From Oscillatoriales cyanobacterium (lineage in GTDB: Bacteria > Cyanobacteriota > Cyanobacteriia > Cyanobacteriales > Microcoleaceae): 64,000 nt of DNA. A model generated the notes under the pieces. That model did no database searches and was not told the origin of the DNA. It saw only the letters and a program-made list of their open reading frames with translations. Shown here one piece after another: positions 1-9,484 of this stretch (positions within the stretch are counted from its first letter, which is position 1; each line of letters starts with the position of its first letter). The position numbers and the translations under genes are program-made. The stretch spans positions 62,001 to 126,000 of the forward strand of contig RDXX01000015.1 in assembly GCA_004292955.1 (NCBI GenBank). The letters run 5' to 3'.

Positions 1-2051
1 ACTATTACTTGGTAGCCCAAACCAGAGAGGACTTTGCTTAAATCTTCGATATATTTAGGAACTGCTTCGACTATTAACACTAAACGAGAGCGAGAATTGG
101 CGATCGGAATCTGATATTTTGGTTTGAATAATTCTTCCTCGTTCCCTGTATGTGCTGGGAATTCTTCCCCGCTATTTCCCGGAGGATTTGGGGGCAGCAA
201 CAATGTAAATTCAGAGCCTTGGTTTTCTGAGGAAATAAACGAAACGTCTCCGCCGTGGAGACGGGCGAGCCGTTGAGTCAGTACCAGTCCCAGTCCGGTT
301 CCTTGAAAGCGCCTGGTGAGCGGGCTTTCAAGCTGTTGAAATTTCTGAAAGATCAGGTGCTGTTTGTCAGCCGGGATGCCGATGCCGGTATCCCAAACTG
401 TGAAGGCGAGCCAACCTTCCCAAACATTTACTTTCAATCCTATTTTGCCGCCAGCTTCGGTGAATTTTAGGGCGTTGGAAAGCAAGTTAACGAGCATTTG
501 CCGCAGCCTTAGTTCGTCGGCAATTAAATAGCTCAGTCCCGGCTCTATTTCGAGTGTAAATTCAATTTTTACAGGTGGTTCTTCTTGAGAAGCTTCGCCC
601 TTGGTTTGGCTGGGCTGGGAAGGTGATTTTTCTTCTTGCTGTTGCAGTTGTTTTGCTTGTTCAAAGGCTCTTTTGCAGGTGGCTGCTATTTCGACTGGTT
701 CCGGAATTAGTTCTAGCTGCCCGGTTTCCATCCGGGTCAAGTCTAAAATGTCGTTCACTATTGTCATCAAATGCCGCCCGCTTTGATGGATTAGTTTGGC
801 GTAGCGTGTTTGGCGATCGTTGAGTTCTCCGATCAATTTATCTTTGAGGAGGCTGGACAAACCGAGGACGGCGGTGAGAGGGGTTTTTAGTTCGTGGCTG
901 ATGCAGGACAAAAATTCGTCTTTTAGTCGGTTGAGGTGGATTAAATCTGCATTTTTTGCTGCTAGTTCTTTGGCGACTAAATGTTCTTCGGTGACATCTT
1001 GTCCCATTACTAAAATTAGTTGATTTGAGAGAGGCTGTTTGACAAATTGCCAGATCCGTTCTTGACCTGTTTGTACGGGACAGTCACAAATATATGTATC
1101 TGGTTTGCCGGCGGTGGGACACCAAGCTGGAGCGGTTAAGGTAGATGGAGAGGCGGCGGCGTACAGGGGTAGCGGACAACTGGTGGCTGCGGTTCCATCA
1201 CGCGCGGCGAAGCTATCCCGCAGCCCCTCGCCCGATCGACTTGCTCCTACTAGGCTCCTGCACTCAGATGTGACGGCATCTACTTCAACGCTCTTGTATT
1301 CTGTTGCTACATGGCTTGGTTTGTGGGGCGAGTGTTTGCCCAAATTTGCTGTTGGTTCGGGAACTGGATCTGGGCCAGCTCCCAGCAAAATCCGCCACGC
1401 TGCGTTTTGGCTGACTATTTGGCCGGTGGGAGTTTGCAATCTCAGGGGTAGGGGCAGTTTTTCTAGGAGTTGGACTAGGGAGTTGAGGTTTTCCGAGGGT
1501 TTCAATCCTGCTTCTAGGAAGCGCACTTGAGATCCTAGGGCTGTGGCGATGGCTGCGGAAACCGTGGTTAATTCAATTTCTTTGACTGCTGTGGCTTCGG
1601 GCCTCAGGCTGCTGTTAACTGCGGCGAATTGCAGCAGGCTCTGACACTCTAGCATTCCTAAAAATTTCCCGCTGGCATCTGTCAGGCCGATCGGGCTTTT
1701 GGAGCCACCACCGGCGCTAAGGCCAGACTCCGCAGGGGTGTTAAGTTCCTCTATTTGCAAATATTCCCAGAATTCGCTGACGCTCAGAGTCCCAGGGATT
1801 ACCCGGATCGGCTCGATCGGCAGCGAACTTGCTGACAAAGGTTGCTCCCAGTCGTTTGTGCGATCGATCGCCCAGACCCAAAAGCGGCTCAGGTAAACTA
1901 ATCCTAGGGGTTGTAGCTGTTCGTTGACTACTGCAATTCGATCGCAGTTGCCCTGGCTGAAAATTGACTGTAGCGATGATAGCGTCGCCGTTTGGAGGCA
2001 CAGGGGCACTAACTCGATAAAATTTTTGAGACTGGGGCTGGTGGTTGACAT
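1..2051 (-). CDS. CBS/PAS hybrid sensor histidine kinase, 3' end cut by the window edge
   Basis: The minus strand stays open from an ATG at 2051 to the window edge, about 683 codons, with the C-terminus missing. The N-terminal ~160 residues resemble a CBS-type domain (motifs such as RIAVVNEQLQPLGLVYL and IGLTDASGKFLGML). A PAS-like region follows with a long low-complexity insert, then HisKA with the phospho-accepting His at about residue 386 in SHELKTPLTAVLG. The HATPase domain shows the N box (NLLSNALKFTE), G1 (DTGIGIP) and G2 (GTGLGL). Past residue ~650 a receiver-like domain begins (RLVLIVEAVPKYIEDLSK). There is no membrane segment in the visible part, so it is probably cytosolic. The input ligand is unknown; CBS domains often bind adenosyl ligands. 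It is divergently oriented to kaiA, which starts about 300 bp away. The kinase call is firm; the terminal receiver is inferred from about 25 residues. Confidence 0.88.
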   Translation of the reverse strand, partial: MSTTSPSLKNFIELVPLCLQTATLSSLQSIFSQGNCDRIAVVNEQLQPLGLVYLSRFWVWAIDRTNDWEQPLSASSLPIEPIRVIPGTLSVSEFWEYLQIEELNTPAESGLSAGGGSKSPIGLTDASGKFLGMLECQSLLQFAAVNSSLRPEATAVKEIELTTVSAAIATALGSQVRFLEAGLKPSENLNSLVQLLEKLPLPLRLQTPTGQIVSQNAAWRILLGAGPDPVPEPTANLGKHSPHKPSHVATEYKSVEVDAVTSECRSLVGASRSGEGLRDSFAARDGTAATSCPLPLYAAASPSTLTAPAWCPTAGKPDTYICDCPVQTGQERIWQFVKQPLSNQLILVMGQDVTEEHLVAKELAAKNADLIHLNRLKDEFLSCISHELKTPLTAVLGLSSLLKDKLIGELNDRQTRYAKLIHQSGRHLMTIVNDILDLTRMETGQLELIPEPVEIAATCKRAFEQAKQLQQQEEKSPSQPSQTKGEASQEEPPVKIEFTLEIEPGLSYLIADELRLRQMLVNLLSNALKFTEAGGKIGLKVNVWEGWLAFTVWDTGIGIPADKQHLIFQKFQQLESPLTRRFQGTGLGLVLTQRLARLHGGDVSFISSENQGSEFTLLLPPNPPGNSGEEFPAHTGNEEELFKPKYQIPIANSRSRLVLIVEAVPKYIEDLSKVLSGLGYQVI

Positions 2052-2356
2052 AACAAACCTGAGAGTCTGCTATCAATAGCAGTAATATTTTTGATACCAA
2101 TCTAGCTGCCGATCTTTTGTATCTTATTAGTTTTATACCAGTTCTCGATCGAGCCCCGGATCTGCACCGAGACCTGCGAATTTGATGCCTGCACCTGATT
2201 TGAGGCAACTACCAATTATTTTAAGCCTTAAGCTTAATTGCAGAAATCAGGATAGGGGTGCTTGACACATCTGCCAATAAGTACACTCTGACGATCCCGC
2301 TGCTAAAAGCCGATCGCCATATTTTGCAGTTAAGATTGGTTACAATAAATGTTTAA
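2052..2356. other. Divergent intergenic region between the hybrid kinase and kaiA
   Basis: This 305 bp region must hold the promoters of the leftward kinase gene and of rightward kaiA. It is AT-rich towards kaiA. I see no convincing operator, RNA gene or conserved ORF. Open frames crossing it on the minus strand are short and unlike known proteins. Confidence 0.5.
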
Positions 2357-3412
2357 ATGATTGTTAAAATGTTAAGTATTTTATTATATAAGGAGATATC
2401 AACTCTGAGCGATCCAGCACTTTCGGGCAACTTGGGTAGTTCACCTACAGGTTTGCTGCCCCAACTGTCGATCGGTATTTTTATCCGCTCTGAAAAAAAT
2501 GCCAGCGATGCGATCGAGCTTTTGAGCGGGGAACGCTATACGTTAACGCACATTAAGTCGGCGGTGGAGTTTTTGGGATTCCTCAAGCACAATTACCACC
2601 TCGATTGTTTGGTTTTTGACGTAGATGACGTAGATAGGGATTTGCAATTGCTTTTGAGCAAGCTGCAAGAACGATCGCTCTTTTTACCTGCTGTGTTTTT
2701 TTTGCCCCAGCCGACAGGGGATGGCAGCCAAGAAGCACCACCCTCAGATGCTTTGGAGGGCGCGGCGAGTACCGCCGAGAAGAGTCAAGATCAAAAAAGT
2801 TGTGCTTTTTTTTATCACCCGGCTGAGGTGCAACTACCAATCGCGAGATCGAGCGACCTAGGTACAAGTATCGATCGGGCGATCGCACAATTTCTGAAAC
2901 TTTCAACTCCGGTTCCTGTCAATGACCAATCCGCAAGGGTCGATGCCACGGCCCAATTGACTGCTCAAAGTTTACTCCAACGACAGCAGCGCCGACTTGC
3001 GGAAAAATTACGGGAGCGATTAGGATACTTAGGTGTGTATTATAAAAGAAATTCTCAGATTTTTTTACGAAATCTTTCGGGAGAAGAGAAGCAAAAGTTT
3101 TTGGAGCAACTCAAGTCAAGTTATCGCGACATCGTTTTAAATTATTTTGATGAAGATACTGCGGTCAACAATCAAATAGATGAATTTGTAAATTTAGCTT
3201 TTTTTGCCGATGTTCCCGTGACTCAAGTTGTAGAAATTCACATGGAATTGATGGACGAATTTGCTAAACAGCTAAAATTAGAAGGCCGCAGCGAGGAAAT
3301 ATTGCTCGATTACCGCTTGACTCTGATTGACGCGATCGCTCATCTATGCGAGATGTACAGGCGATCGATTCCCAAAGAAACATCTCAAGTTCAGTTGACA
3401 GTTGACAGTTGA
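2357..3412 (+). CDS. kaiA: Circadian clock protein KaiA
   Basis: KaiA stimulates KaiC autophosphorylation by holding the KaiC C-terminal tail. The C-terminal four-helix domain (residues ~205-345) is unmistakable: LRERLGYLGVYYKRN, NYFDEDTAVNNQIDEFVN, AFFADVPVTQVVEIHMELMD, EGRSEEILLDYRLTLID, HLCEMYRRSIP. The N-terminal ~170 residues match the pseudo-receiver region but are longer than in Synechococcus elongatus (284 residues in all). The start is uncertain. ATG 2357 and ATG 2369 add ~35 residues before the usual N-terminus, while an AAGGAG at 2388-2393 lies inside the frame, upstream of a CTG at 2403. KaiA normally ends near RSIPRET; here the last residues (QLTVDS) and the stop come from a GTTGACA heptamer array. 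It is first in kaiABC, 473 bp ahead of kaiB, which suggests a separate kaiBC promoter. Confidence 0.95.
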   Translation: MIVKMLSILLYKEISTLSDPALSGNLGSSPTGLLPQLSIGIFIRSEKNASDAIELLSGERYTLTHIKSAVEFLGFLKHNYHLDCLVFDVDDVDRDLQLLLSKLQERSLFLPAVFFLPQPTGDGSQEAPPSDALEGAASTAEKSQDQKSCAFFYHPAEVQLPIARSSDLGTSIDRAIAQFLKLSTPVPVNDQSARVDATAQLTAQSLLQRQQRRLAEKLRERLGYLGVYYKRNSQIFLRNLSGEEKQKFLEQLKSSYRDIVLNYFDEDTAVNNQIDEFVNLAFFADVPVTQVVEIHMELMDEFAKQLKLEGRSEEILLDYRLTLIDAIAHLCEMYRRSIPKETSQVQLTVDS

Positions 3413-3577
3413 CAGTTGACAGTTGACAGTTGTCACGAAGGAAGAAGGAAGAAGGAAGAAGCAAGAAGGAAGAAGGAAGAGTTGACAGTTGACAGTTGAC
3501 AATTAAAAATCTTCAATCCCCAATCGAAAATCCAAAATCCAAAATCCTAAATCGTTTGACAGTTGACAGTTGACAGC
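3391..3577. repeat. Composite heptanucleotide repeat block overlapping the kaiA 3' end
   Basis: From about 3391 there are six GTTGACA units, then a GAAGGAA/GAAGAAG-type run (3437-3480), three more GTTGACA units (3481-3501), an AAAATCC-type run (3525-3550) and three more GTTGACA units (3555-3575). The first block covers the last kaiA codons and the stop. Units of seven bases are typical of the STRR families of filamentous cyanobacteria. Confidence 0.9.
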
Positions 3578-3885
3578 TTGCCCCCCAAGTGCAGTCGAAG
3601 GGATGAGGGCGACATCTACCTGGAAGTCCGAGGATTCGAGTAATGAATAGTCTGATTTTAATTTCTCCCTACAAGGGTTCCGGCTTTCAACCAATTCTTT
3701 CTGGCAAAAGCAAGAAGCAAAAAGCAAGAAGCAAGGAAAAATTTAACAAACTAGAAAGGAGAAGACAGTCGGCAGCGCGATCGTGACGCTGAAATTATTA
3801 TAAAATAACAAAGAACAGCGGATTCAAGACCAATAACAACTACAACTAACATCTGACAACTAACACTCAACATTTAAAAAAGTTC
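3578..3885. other. kaiA-kaiB spacer downstream of the heptamer block
   Basis: About 300 bp with no recognisable gene. It probably carries the kaiBC promoter, because kaiB starts 473 bp after kaiA. A further GAAGCAA/AAAGCAA-like run lies at 3708-3735. No specific promoter box is clear enough to name. Confidence 0.4.
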
Positions 3886-4200
3886 ATGAGTCCTCTGAAG
3901 AAAACCTACATTCTGAAGCTGTACGTTGCCGGGAACACTCCCAACTCAGTGCGAGCTTTGAAAACCCTAAAAGACATCCTAGAACAGGAATTTCAAGGAG
4001 TCTACGCCCTGAAAGTCATAGACGTTCTCAAAAATCCTCAGCTAGCAGAAGAGGACAAAATTCTAGCAACCCCCACCCTGGCGAAAATCCTGCCGCCGCC
4101 GGTGCGAAAAATTATCGGCGATTTGTCCGATCGTGAGAAAGTTCTGATAGGATTAGATTTGCTCTATGAAGAACTTCGCGAAGAAGACCTGAATTCATAA
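3886..4200 (+). CDS. kaiB: Circadian clock protein KaiB
   Basis: KaiB binds phosphorylated KaiC through a fold-switched thioredoxin-like state, sequesters KaiA and recruits output kinases and phosphatases. The 104-residue product has the family length and the hallmark N-terminus ([17 protein letters not shown]), the central [20 protein letters not shown] with the conserved cis-proline region, and [24 protein letters not shown] 3886 gives the normal KaiB N-terminus. kaiC follows 143 bp later in the same direction, the usual kaiBC operon. Nothing is missing or unusual in the protein. Confidence 0.98.
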   Translation: MSPLKKTYILKLYVAGNTPNSVRALKTLKDILEQEFQGVYALKVIDVLKNPQLAEEDKILATPTLAKILPPPVRKIIGDLSDREKVLIGLDLLYEELREEDLNS

Positions 4201-4343
4201 GATAATCAGAAGACAGTCATTGATCCGCAGTCAGCAGTCATTAGTTATTGAGCAAGAACCCAAATTACAAGCTGGGTATAAAGACTCATGGGCTGGGTTA
4301 ATGAGTGAGAAATAAAGAATACTGAGAGTTGACAAAAATCGAC

Positions 4344-5906
4344 ATGAATGAAATTAGTCAAACGGTGCAACCAGAAGGATTGGTAACGGCAGGCGTTGAA
4401 AAGATTCGCACGATGATTGAGGGTTTCGATGACATCAGTCACGGCGGAATGCCGATCGGCAGAACCACCCTAGTCAGCGGCACGTCAGGAACGGGAAAAA
4501 CTTTATTTGCCGTACAATTTATATATAACGGAATCATCCATTTTGACGAACCTGGAGTCCTCGTAACTTTTGAAGAATCTCCGACAGATATTATTAAAAA
4601 TGCTTGCAGTTTCGGTTGGGATTTGGCACGGCTAATAGATGAAGGCAAGCTATTTATTTTAGATGCTTCCCCCGATCCAGAAGGTCAGGATATTGTGGGA
4701 AACTTTGATTTATCTGCTTTAATCGAGCGAATTCAGTACGCCATTCGCAAGTACAAAGCCAAGCGCGTTTCTATAGATTCAGTAACAGCCGTATTTCAGC
4801 AGTACGAAGCTGCATCTGTGGTGCGCCGAGAAATCTTTCGCTTAGTTGCGCGCCTCAAACAAGTAGGCGCAACTACAGTTATGACTACCGAACGGGTTGA
4901 AGAATACGGCCCGGTGGCGCGGTTTGGAGTGGAAGAGTTTGTGTCGGATAATGTCGTGATTGTTCGCAACGTCTTGGAAGGCGAACGCCGCCGCCGCACC
5001 ATCGAAATTTTGAAGTTGCGCGGTACAACTCACATGAAGGGTGAATATCCTTTTACTATGACCAATGATGGTATTAATATTTTCCCCTTGGGGGCCATGC
5101 GATTAACTCAAAAGTCTTCTAACGTGCGGGTTTCTTCCGGCGATAAAACTCTCGACGAGATGTGCGGCGGCGGTTTCTTTAAAGACTCGATTATTTTGGC
5201 TACCGGTGCGACGGGAACCGGCAAAACGCTGTTGGTAAGCAAGTTCTTGCAGAATGCTTGTATGAACGGCAATCGGGCACTACTTTTTGCCTATGAAGAG
5301 TCGCGAGCTCAGTTGTTCCGCAATGCTTATTCTTGGGGCATTGATTTTGAGGAAATGGAACACAAAGGACTGCTGAAGCTGCTGTGTACTTACCCCGAAT
5401 CTGCGGGCTTGGAAGACCACTTGCAGACGATTAAATCAGAAATTGCTGAGTTCAAACCTTCTCGAATTGCCATAGACTCGCTTTCAGCCCTAGCTAGGGG
5501 TGTCAGCAATAATGCTTTCAGACAATTTGTGATTGGGGTGACTGGTTTTGCGAAGCAGGAAGAAATCACCGGCTTTTTTACGAATACCAGCGACCAGTTT
5601 ATGGGTTCTCATTCGATTACGGACTCCCATATTTCTACAATTACTGACACGATTATCATGCTTCAGTATGTAGAGATTCGAGGCGAAATGTCGCGGGCAA
5701 TTAATGTGTTTAAGATGCGCGGTTCGTGGCACGACAAAGGAATTCGAGAATACACGATTACTGAAAGAGGCCCACAAATTAAAGATTCGTTCCGTGGCTA
5801 CGAACGGATAATCAGCGGTTCTCCAACTCGGATTTCGGTTAATGAGAAGAGTGAGTTATCGCGGATTCTCCAGGGCGTGCAAGGTCAAAACGATGACGAT
5901 ATTTGA
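4344..5906 (+). CDS. kaiC: Circadian clock ATPase/autokinase KaiC
   Basis: KaiC is the hexameric double-RecA ATPase, autokinase and autophosphatase of the clock. Both Walker A motifs are present (GTSGTGKT in CI, GATGTGKT in CII), as are the catalytic Glu pairs (TFEES in CI, AYEES in CII). With ATG 4344 the protein has 520 residues and its numbering is in register with S. elongatus KaiC: codons 431 and 432 (TCT ACA at 5634-5639) encode the Ser-Thr phosphorylation pair inside DSHISTITDT. A TTG at 4329 would add five residues. I prefer ATG because of this register, although neither start has a strong Shine-Dalgarno. The C-terminal A-loop/tail (SGSPTRISVNEKSELSRI) for KaiA binding is intact. It is last of kaiABC and converges on tRNA-Arg. 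Confidence 0.98.
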   Translation: MNEISQTVQPEGLVTAGVEKIRTMIEGFDDISHGGMPIGRTTLVSGTSGTGKTLFAVQFIYNGIIHFDEPGVLVTFEESPTDIIKNACSFGWDLARLIDEGKLFILDASPDPEGQDIVGNFDLSALIERIQYAIRKYKAKRVSIDSVTAVFQQYEAASVVRREIFRLVARLKQVGATTVMTTERVEEYGPVARFGVEEFVSDNVVIVRNVLEGERRRRTIEILKLRGTTHMKGEYPFTMTNDGINIFPLGAMRLTQKSSNVRVSSGDKTLDEMCGGGFFKDSIILATGATGTGKTLLVSKFLQNACMNGNRALLFAYEESRAQLFRNAYSWGIDFEEMEHKGLLKLLCTYPESAGLEDHLQTIKSEIAEFKPSRIAIDSLSALARGVSNNAFRQFVIGVTGFAKQEEITGFFTNTSDQFMGSHSITDSHISTITDTIIMLQYVEIRGEMSRAINVFKMRGSWHDKGIREYTITERGPQIKDSFRGYERIISGSPTRISVNEKSELSRILQGVQGQNDDDI

Positions 5907-6078
5907 CAATCGGCAGTCTGTTGTAGGGTGTGCGGTGCGCGCTGCTGTGTTCTGAAATCGCCCGCACAGCCAGAACTCCTTTACCAGAAATAATTGATTG
6001 AAAGCCCCAAGCCCGGGAGAAATTAAAATCAGACTATTCATTACTCCAATCCTCATCCTTCTGGGTAGAGGTCGCTCT

Positions 6079-6122
6079 CCAACTGTCAACTGTCAACTGT
6101 CAACTGTCAACTGTCAACTGTT
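6079..6122. repeat. AACTGTC heptamer array between kaiC and tRNA-Arg
   Basis: About six perfect AACTGTC units end next to the tRNA terminator. The unit is the reverse complement of the GTTGACA-type unit found at the kaiA 3' end. Confidence 0.9.
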
Positions 6123-6136
6123 GAACATTGGTCATA

Positions 6137-6168
6137 AAAAAGATCGATCGCGAACGATCGATCTTTTT
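6137..6168. terminator. Bidirectional rho-independent terminator (tRNA-Arg / kaiC)
   Basis: A perfect stem AGATCGATCG / CGATCGATCT with a CGAA loop is flanked by an A-run on the left and a T-run on the right. It can therefore stop transcription from tRNA-Arg (minus) and read-through from kaiC (plus). Confidence 0.85.
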
Positions 6169-6179
6169 ATTAATTTCAG

Positions 6180-6252
6180 TGAGCACGGAGGGATTTGAAC
6201 CCCCGACCCTCAGGACCGGAACCTGATGCTCTATCCACTGAGCTACGTGCCC
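6180..6252 (-). tRNA. tRNA-Arg (anticodon CCG)
   Basis: On the minus strand a full cloverleaf folds: acceptor GGGCACG pairs with CGTGCTC (one G-U), D-arm GCTC...GAGC, anticodon stem TCAGG/CCTGA with loop TTCCGGT giving anticodon CCG, and a T-arm with GGTTCAAATCC. The discriminator is A. CCA is not encoded, as is common in cyanobacteria. The length is 73 nt. It decodes the CGG codon. Confidence 0.95.
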
Positions 6253-6619
6253 TCGACTTTTTCGAGTATAACACGTCTTGTCGAAAATGGCTAGTCGATC
6301 GAGCAAATTCGATCGACCCTCTCCAAACCGCTGGGCCGATGCGGGTTCTACTCGCCCGCGCGTATCGTGTATCAGGCACTTCTCGCAGCCTGAGACGGCA
6401 AATTTTGACAATTATCGTCAAAATAATAGGACAATGGGTAAAATAATATACTTTAATCTAAGCAAAGATTAGGCTCACATTCGATCGCGGTTCAGCGTCT
6501 ACCACAGCTAATACAGCCCGCATCAATTTCCTCTAGCTAGTAGGTAGTAGATGGCGCTGCTGTTAAGATAAGCTCTCCAAGAACGGTTCTAGGCTAAGTT
6601 CACCAAACCTCTGAATCTT
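6253..6619. other. Intergenic region upstream of the signalling operon
   Basis: About 370 bp between tRNA-Arg and the Cache kinase. It should hold the leftward tRNA promoter and the rightward operon promoter. I see no gene, repeat array or recognisable operator. Confidence 0.4.
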
Positions 6620-9484
6620 ATGATTGATAAAATGTTAGATAAATTATCGCTGAGAACTGTTCTCATAGTTCCATTTGTGCTGCAAATCGTCGCAGCCGTG
6701 GGACTCGTAGGATATCTCTCCTTTAGAAACGGACAAAAAGCAGTTAATAATCTTGCCACTCAGTTAATGAGCGAGGTGAGTTTGCGTGTCGAGCAAAACC
6801 TGCAAGTTTACCTGGCTACTCCCCATCAAATCAATCAAAGCAAGCTCGATACTGTCAAACTGGGCTTGTTAAACATGGAAAATTTATCAGATTGGGAGAA
6901 ATATCTTTGGCGACAAGTACAATTATATCCTTATATAAATTTTACATCTATTGCTAACAACAAGGGAGACTATAGAACCGGAGAAAAACTCTCAACTGGC
7001 CCTCTCATGATTAATATGTCAGGCAAATCTACTGGCTTTGATTTTTATTCATACAATACTAACAATACAGGCGATCGCACTACCGTAGCAGCAATGGTCA
7101 AAAAATTTGACATCCGCGAACATCCTTCGTACCAAAATGCAGCTAATGTCGGCAAACCAACTTGGAGCTCAGTTTATATTTCGTTTCTTGAACCAACATT
7201 AATACTCAGCGCACTCCAACCTGTATACGATAACAACCAGCTAGAAGGAGTATTAATTGCTGCTTTGCGTCTCGACCATATTGGAATATTTTTAAACAGT
7301 CTCAAGATCGGCAAATCCGGTCAAGCATTTATTGTCGAAAGAAATGGTACGTTACTCGCAACTTCAACAGCCGAACAACCATTCCGTACCAAAGATAATA
7401 AAAAAGAACTGTTTAAAGCAGAAGAGAGTGTTGACCCCTCGACTCAAGCTACAGCTAAATATGTAGCAGCTCGTTTTCGGGAATTAAAGGAAATTAAAAC
7501 TTCCTATATCTTAAATTTTGAAATAGACGGCAAGCGACAATTTGTAAAAGTCCTACCTTTCCAAGACGGCAAAGGTTTGGACTGGCTGATTGTGGTAGTT
7601 GTTCCTGAAGCAGATTTCACCGAACAAATCGATGCCAATACTCGCATGACAATTTGGCTTTGTTTGGCAGCTTTAGCCGTAGCTGTAGTTATCGGTATTC
7701 AGACTTCTAGGTGGGTGACAAATCCAATTTTGCGCTTAAATACAGCAGCTAAAAATATTGCTAAAGGCGAATGGGACACCACAGTAGAAAGCGAACGTTC
7801 CGACGAATTGGGAGAATTAGCCAAGTCATTTAACAGCATGGCTCAACAACTGCAACAATCTTTTGCAACTTTAGAACACCGAGTGCAAGAGCGGACTGCC
7901 GAATTGGCTGTAGCCAAGGACAAGGCGGAAGTAGCCAATCAAGCTAAAAGTGCCTTTCTGGCTAACATGAGTCACGAATTGCGATCGCCCCTCAATGCAA
8001 TTCTCGGCTTTTCCCAACTGATGACTCGCAGCCAAACCCTATCCCGAGAACACCAAGAAAATCTTAGCATAATTAGCAGCAGCGGAGAACACCTGCTCAC
8101 CCTGATTAATAACGTGCTCGATTTATCTAAAATTGAATCGGGGCGCACCACCCTCAATCCCAAAAAATTCGACCTCTATCGCCTGCTACACGACTTGGAC
8201 GATATGTTTCAACTCAAAGCAGACGACAAGCATTTGCAGTTAGTTTTCGATCGCAGTCCCGACTTACCGCAATACGTAGAAACTGACGAGTTAAAATTGC
8301 GGCAAATATTAATTAATTTGCTAAATAACGCTCTTAAATTCACAGAATATGGCGGTGTTTGTGTCAGAGCTAGCAAGCATTTAATCAGCCAAGACCGAGA
8401 GAAAAAATCAGTAAATAATCTTGTATCAAAAACCTACAAAAATACAGGAATTGAGGTCAGTAATAACATTAAATCTCCACATTTAACTTTGTCAGAAAAT
8501 GCGAGTTATAAAAGCCACAATGACGGTTCAACTTCTGCCTCATCCTTCTTTATTCATTTTGAAGTCGAAGATACTGGCCCAGGTATTGCTGCCAATGAAT
8601 TAGACAATCTTTTTGAAGCTTTCGTGCAAACCCAGACAGGCAAAGATTCCCAAGAAGGTACAGGCTTGGGATTGCCAATCAGCCGCAAATTTGTGGAATT
8701 AATGGGTGGCGAAATCAGCGTCAATTCTGCTGTTGGGAAGGGCACTAATTTTCAGTTTGATATTCAAGTTATTGCGGTGGAGGCGGCTGATATTTCTATC
8801 CCAAAACAAACTCGCAATGTGATTGCCTTGGAACCCAACCAACACCCCTATCGAATTTTGATAGTAGATGATAAACTGCTCAACCGCCAACTGTTGATTA
8901 AGCTTCTCAATCCTCTGGGTTTTGAACTGAAAGAAGCTACTAACGGTCAAGAAGCTATTGAGATTTGGGACAATTGGGAGCCGCATTTAATTTGGATGGA
9001 CATGAGAATGCCCGTGATGGACGGCTACGAAGCAACACAATACATTAAAGGCACTATTAAAGGTCAAGCTACTGCTATTATTGCGCTGACTGCGAGCGTT
9101 TTGGAGGAAGAACGGGCTGTAATTTTGTCGGCGGGCTGCGATGCTTTTATGCGGAAACCTTTCCGGGAAGCCGATATTTTCGATGCTATGCACAAACATA
9201 TCGGAGTACGCTATATTTATGAAGATCCGGGGCAAGCTAACTCATCGGCAGTCAAAGAGCGCGATCGCGAAATGACTGCGGCTGACTTCCTTAAATTGCC
9301 TGAGTCGCTGGTAGCTGATTTAAAGCTGGCCATACTAAAAGTGGATATGGATTTCATTGAGAGTTCGATCGACCAAATTAGATTAAAGGATACAGTAACT
9401 GCTGCTGCGATCGCCAATTGTATAGAAAATTTCGAGTACGACAAAGTTTTAAAGTTAATCTCTCAAGCAAGCTCACATGAATAA
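6620..9484 (+). CDS. Membrane Cache-HAMP hybrid histidine kinase with receiver domain
   Basis: A 954-residue membrane sensor kinase. TM1 is at ~12-33 and a large extracytoplasmic dCache-like domain spans ~34-340 ([28 protein letters not shown]). TM2 is at ~342-362, followed by HAMP and a short coiled coil. HisKA has His452 in [15 protein letters not shown]. HATPase has [18 protein letters not shown] and GTGLGLP, with an unusual ~55-residue polar insert before the G1 box. A C-terminal receiver has Asp794 in [14 protein letters not shown] and the KPF lysine. A tail of ~75 residues follows. The stop overlaps the next gene by 8 nt, so the two are translationally coupled. This is the first gene of a four-gene signalling operon. 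Cache domains usually bind small metabolites, but the ligand cannot be read from sequence. Confidence 0.95.
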   Translation: MIDKMLDKLSLRTVLIVPFVLQIVAAVGLVGYLSFRNGQKAVNNLATQLMSEVSLRVEQNLQVYLATPHQINQSKLDTVKLGLLNMENLSDWEKYLWRQVQLYPYINFTSIANNKGDYRTGEKLSTGPLMINMSGKSTGFDFYSYNTNNTGDRTTVAAMVKKFDIREHPSYQNAANVGKPTWSSVYISFLEPTLILSALQPVYDNNQLEGVLIAALRLDHIGIFLNSLKIGKSGQAFIVERNGTLLATSTAEQPFRTKDNKKELFKAEESVDPSTQATAKYVAARFRELKEIKTSYILNFEIDGKRQFVKVLPFQDGKGLDWLIVVVVPEADFTEQIDANTRMTIWLCLAALAVAVVIGIQTSRWVTNPILRLNTAAKNIAKGEWDTTVESERSDELGELAKSFNSMAQQLQQSFATLEHRVQERTAELAVAKDKAEVANQAKSAFLANMSHELRSPLNAILGFSQLMTRSQTLSREHQENLSIISSSGEHLLTLINNVLDLSKIESGRTTLNPKKFDLYRLLHDLDDMFQLKADDKHLQLVFDRSPDLPQYVETDELKLRQILINLLNNALKFTEYGGVCVRASKHLISQDREKKSVNNLVSKTYKNTGIEVSNNIKSPHLTLSENASYKSHNDGSTSASSFFIHFEVEDTGPGIAANELDNLFEAFVQTQTGKDSQEGTGLGLPISRKFVELMGGEISVNSAVGKGTNFQFDIQVIAVEAADISIPKQTRNVIALEPNQHPYRILIVDDKLLNRQLLIKLLNPLGFELKEATNGQEAIEIWDNWEPHLIWMDMRMPVMDGYEATQYIKGTIKGQATAIIALTASVLEEERAVILSAGCDAFMRKPFREADIFDAMHKHIGVRYIYEDPGQANSSAVKERDREMTAADFLKLPESLVADLKLAILKVDMDFIESSIDQIRLKDTVTAAAIANCIENFEYDKVLKLISQASSHE

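Noticed and set aside
1741-2208. 155-codon minus-strand frame overlapping the CBS-kinase start
   Set aside because: It lies in a different frame over the kinase N-terminus and shows no family likeness; the kinase frame has clear motifs.
4329-4343. TTG start for KaiC
   Set aside because: It adds five residues that break the agreement in numbering with S. elongatus KaiC; ATG 4344 gives Ser431/Thr432 exactly. It cannot be fully excluded.
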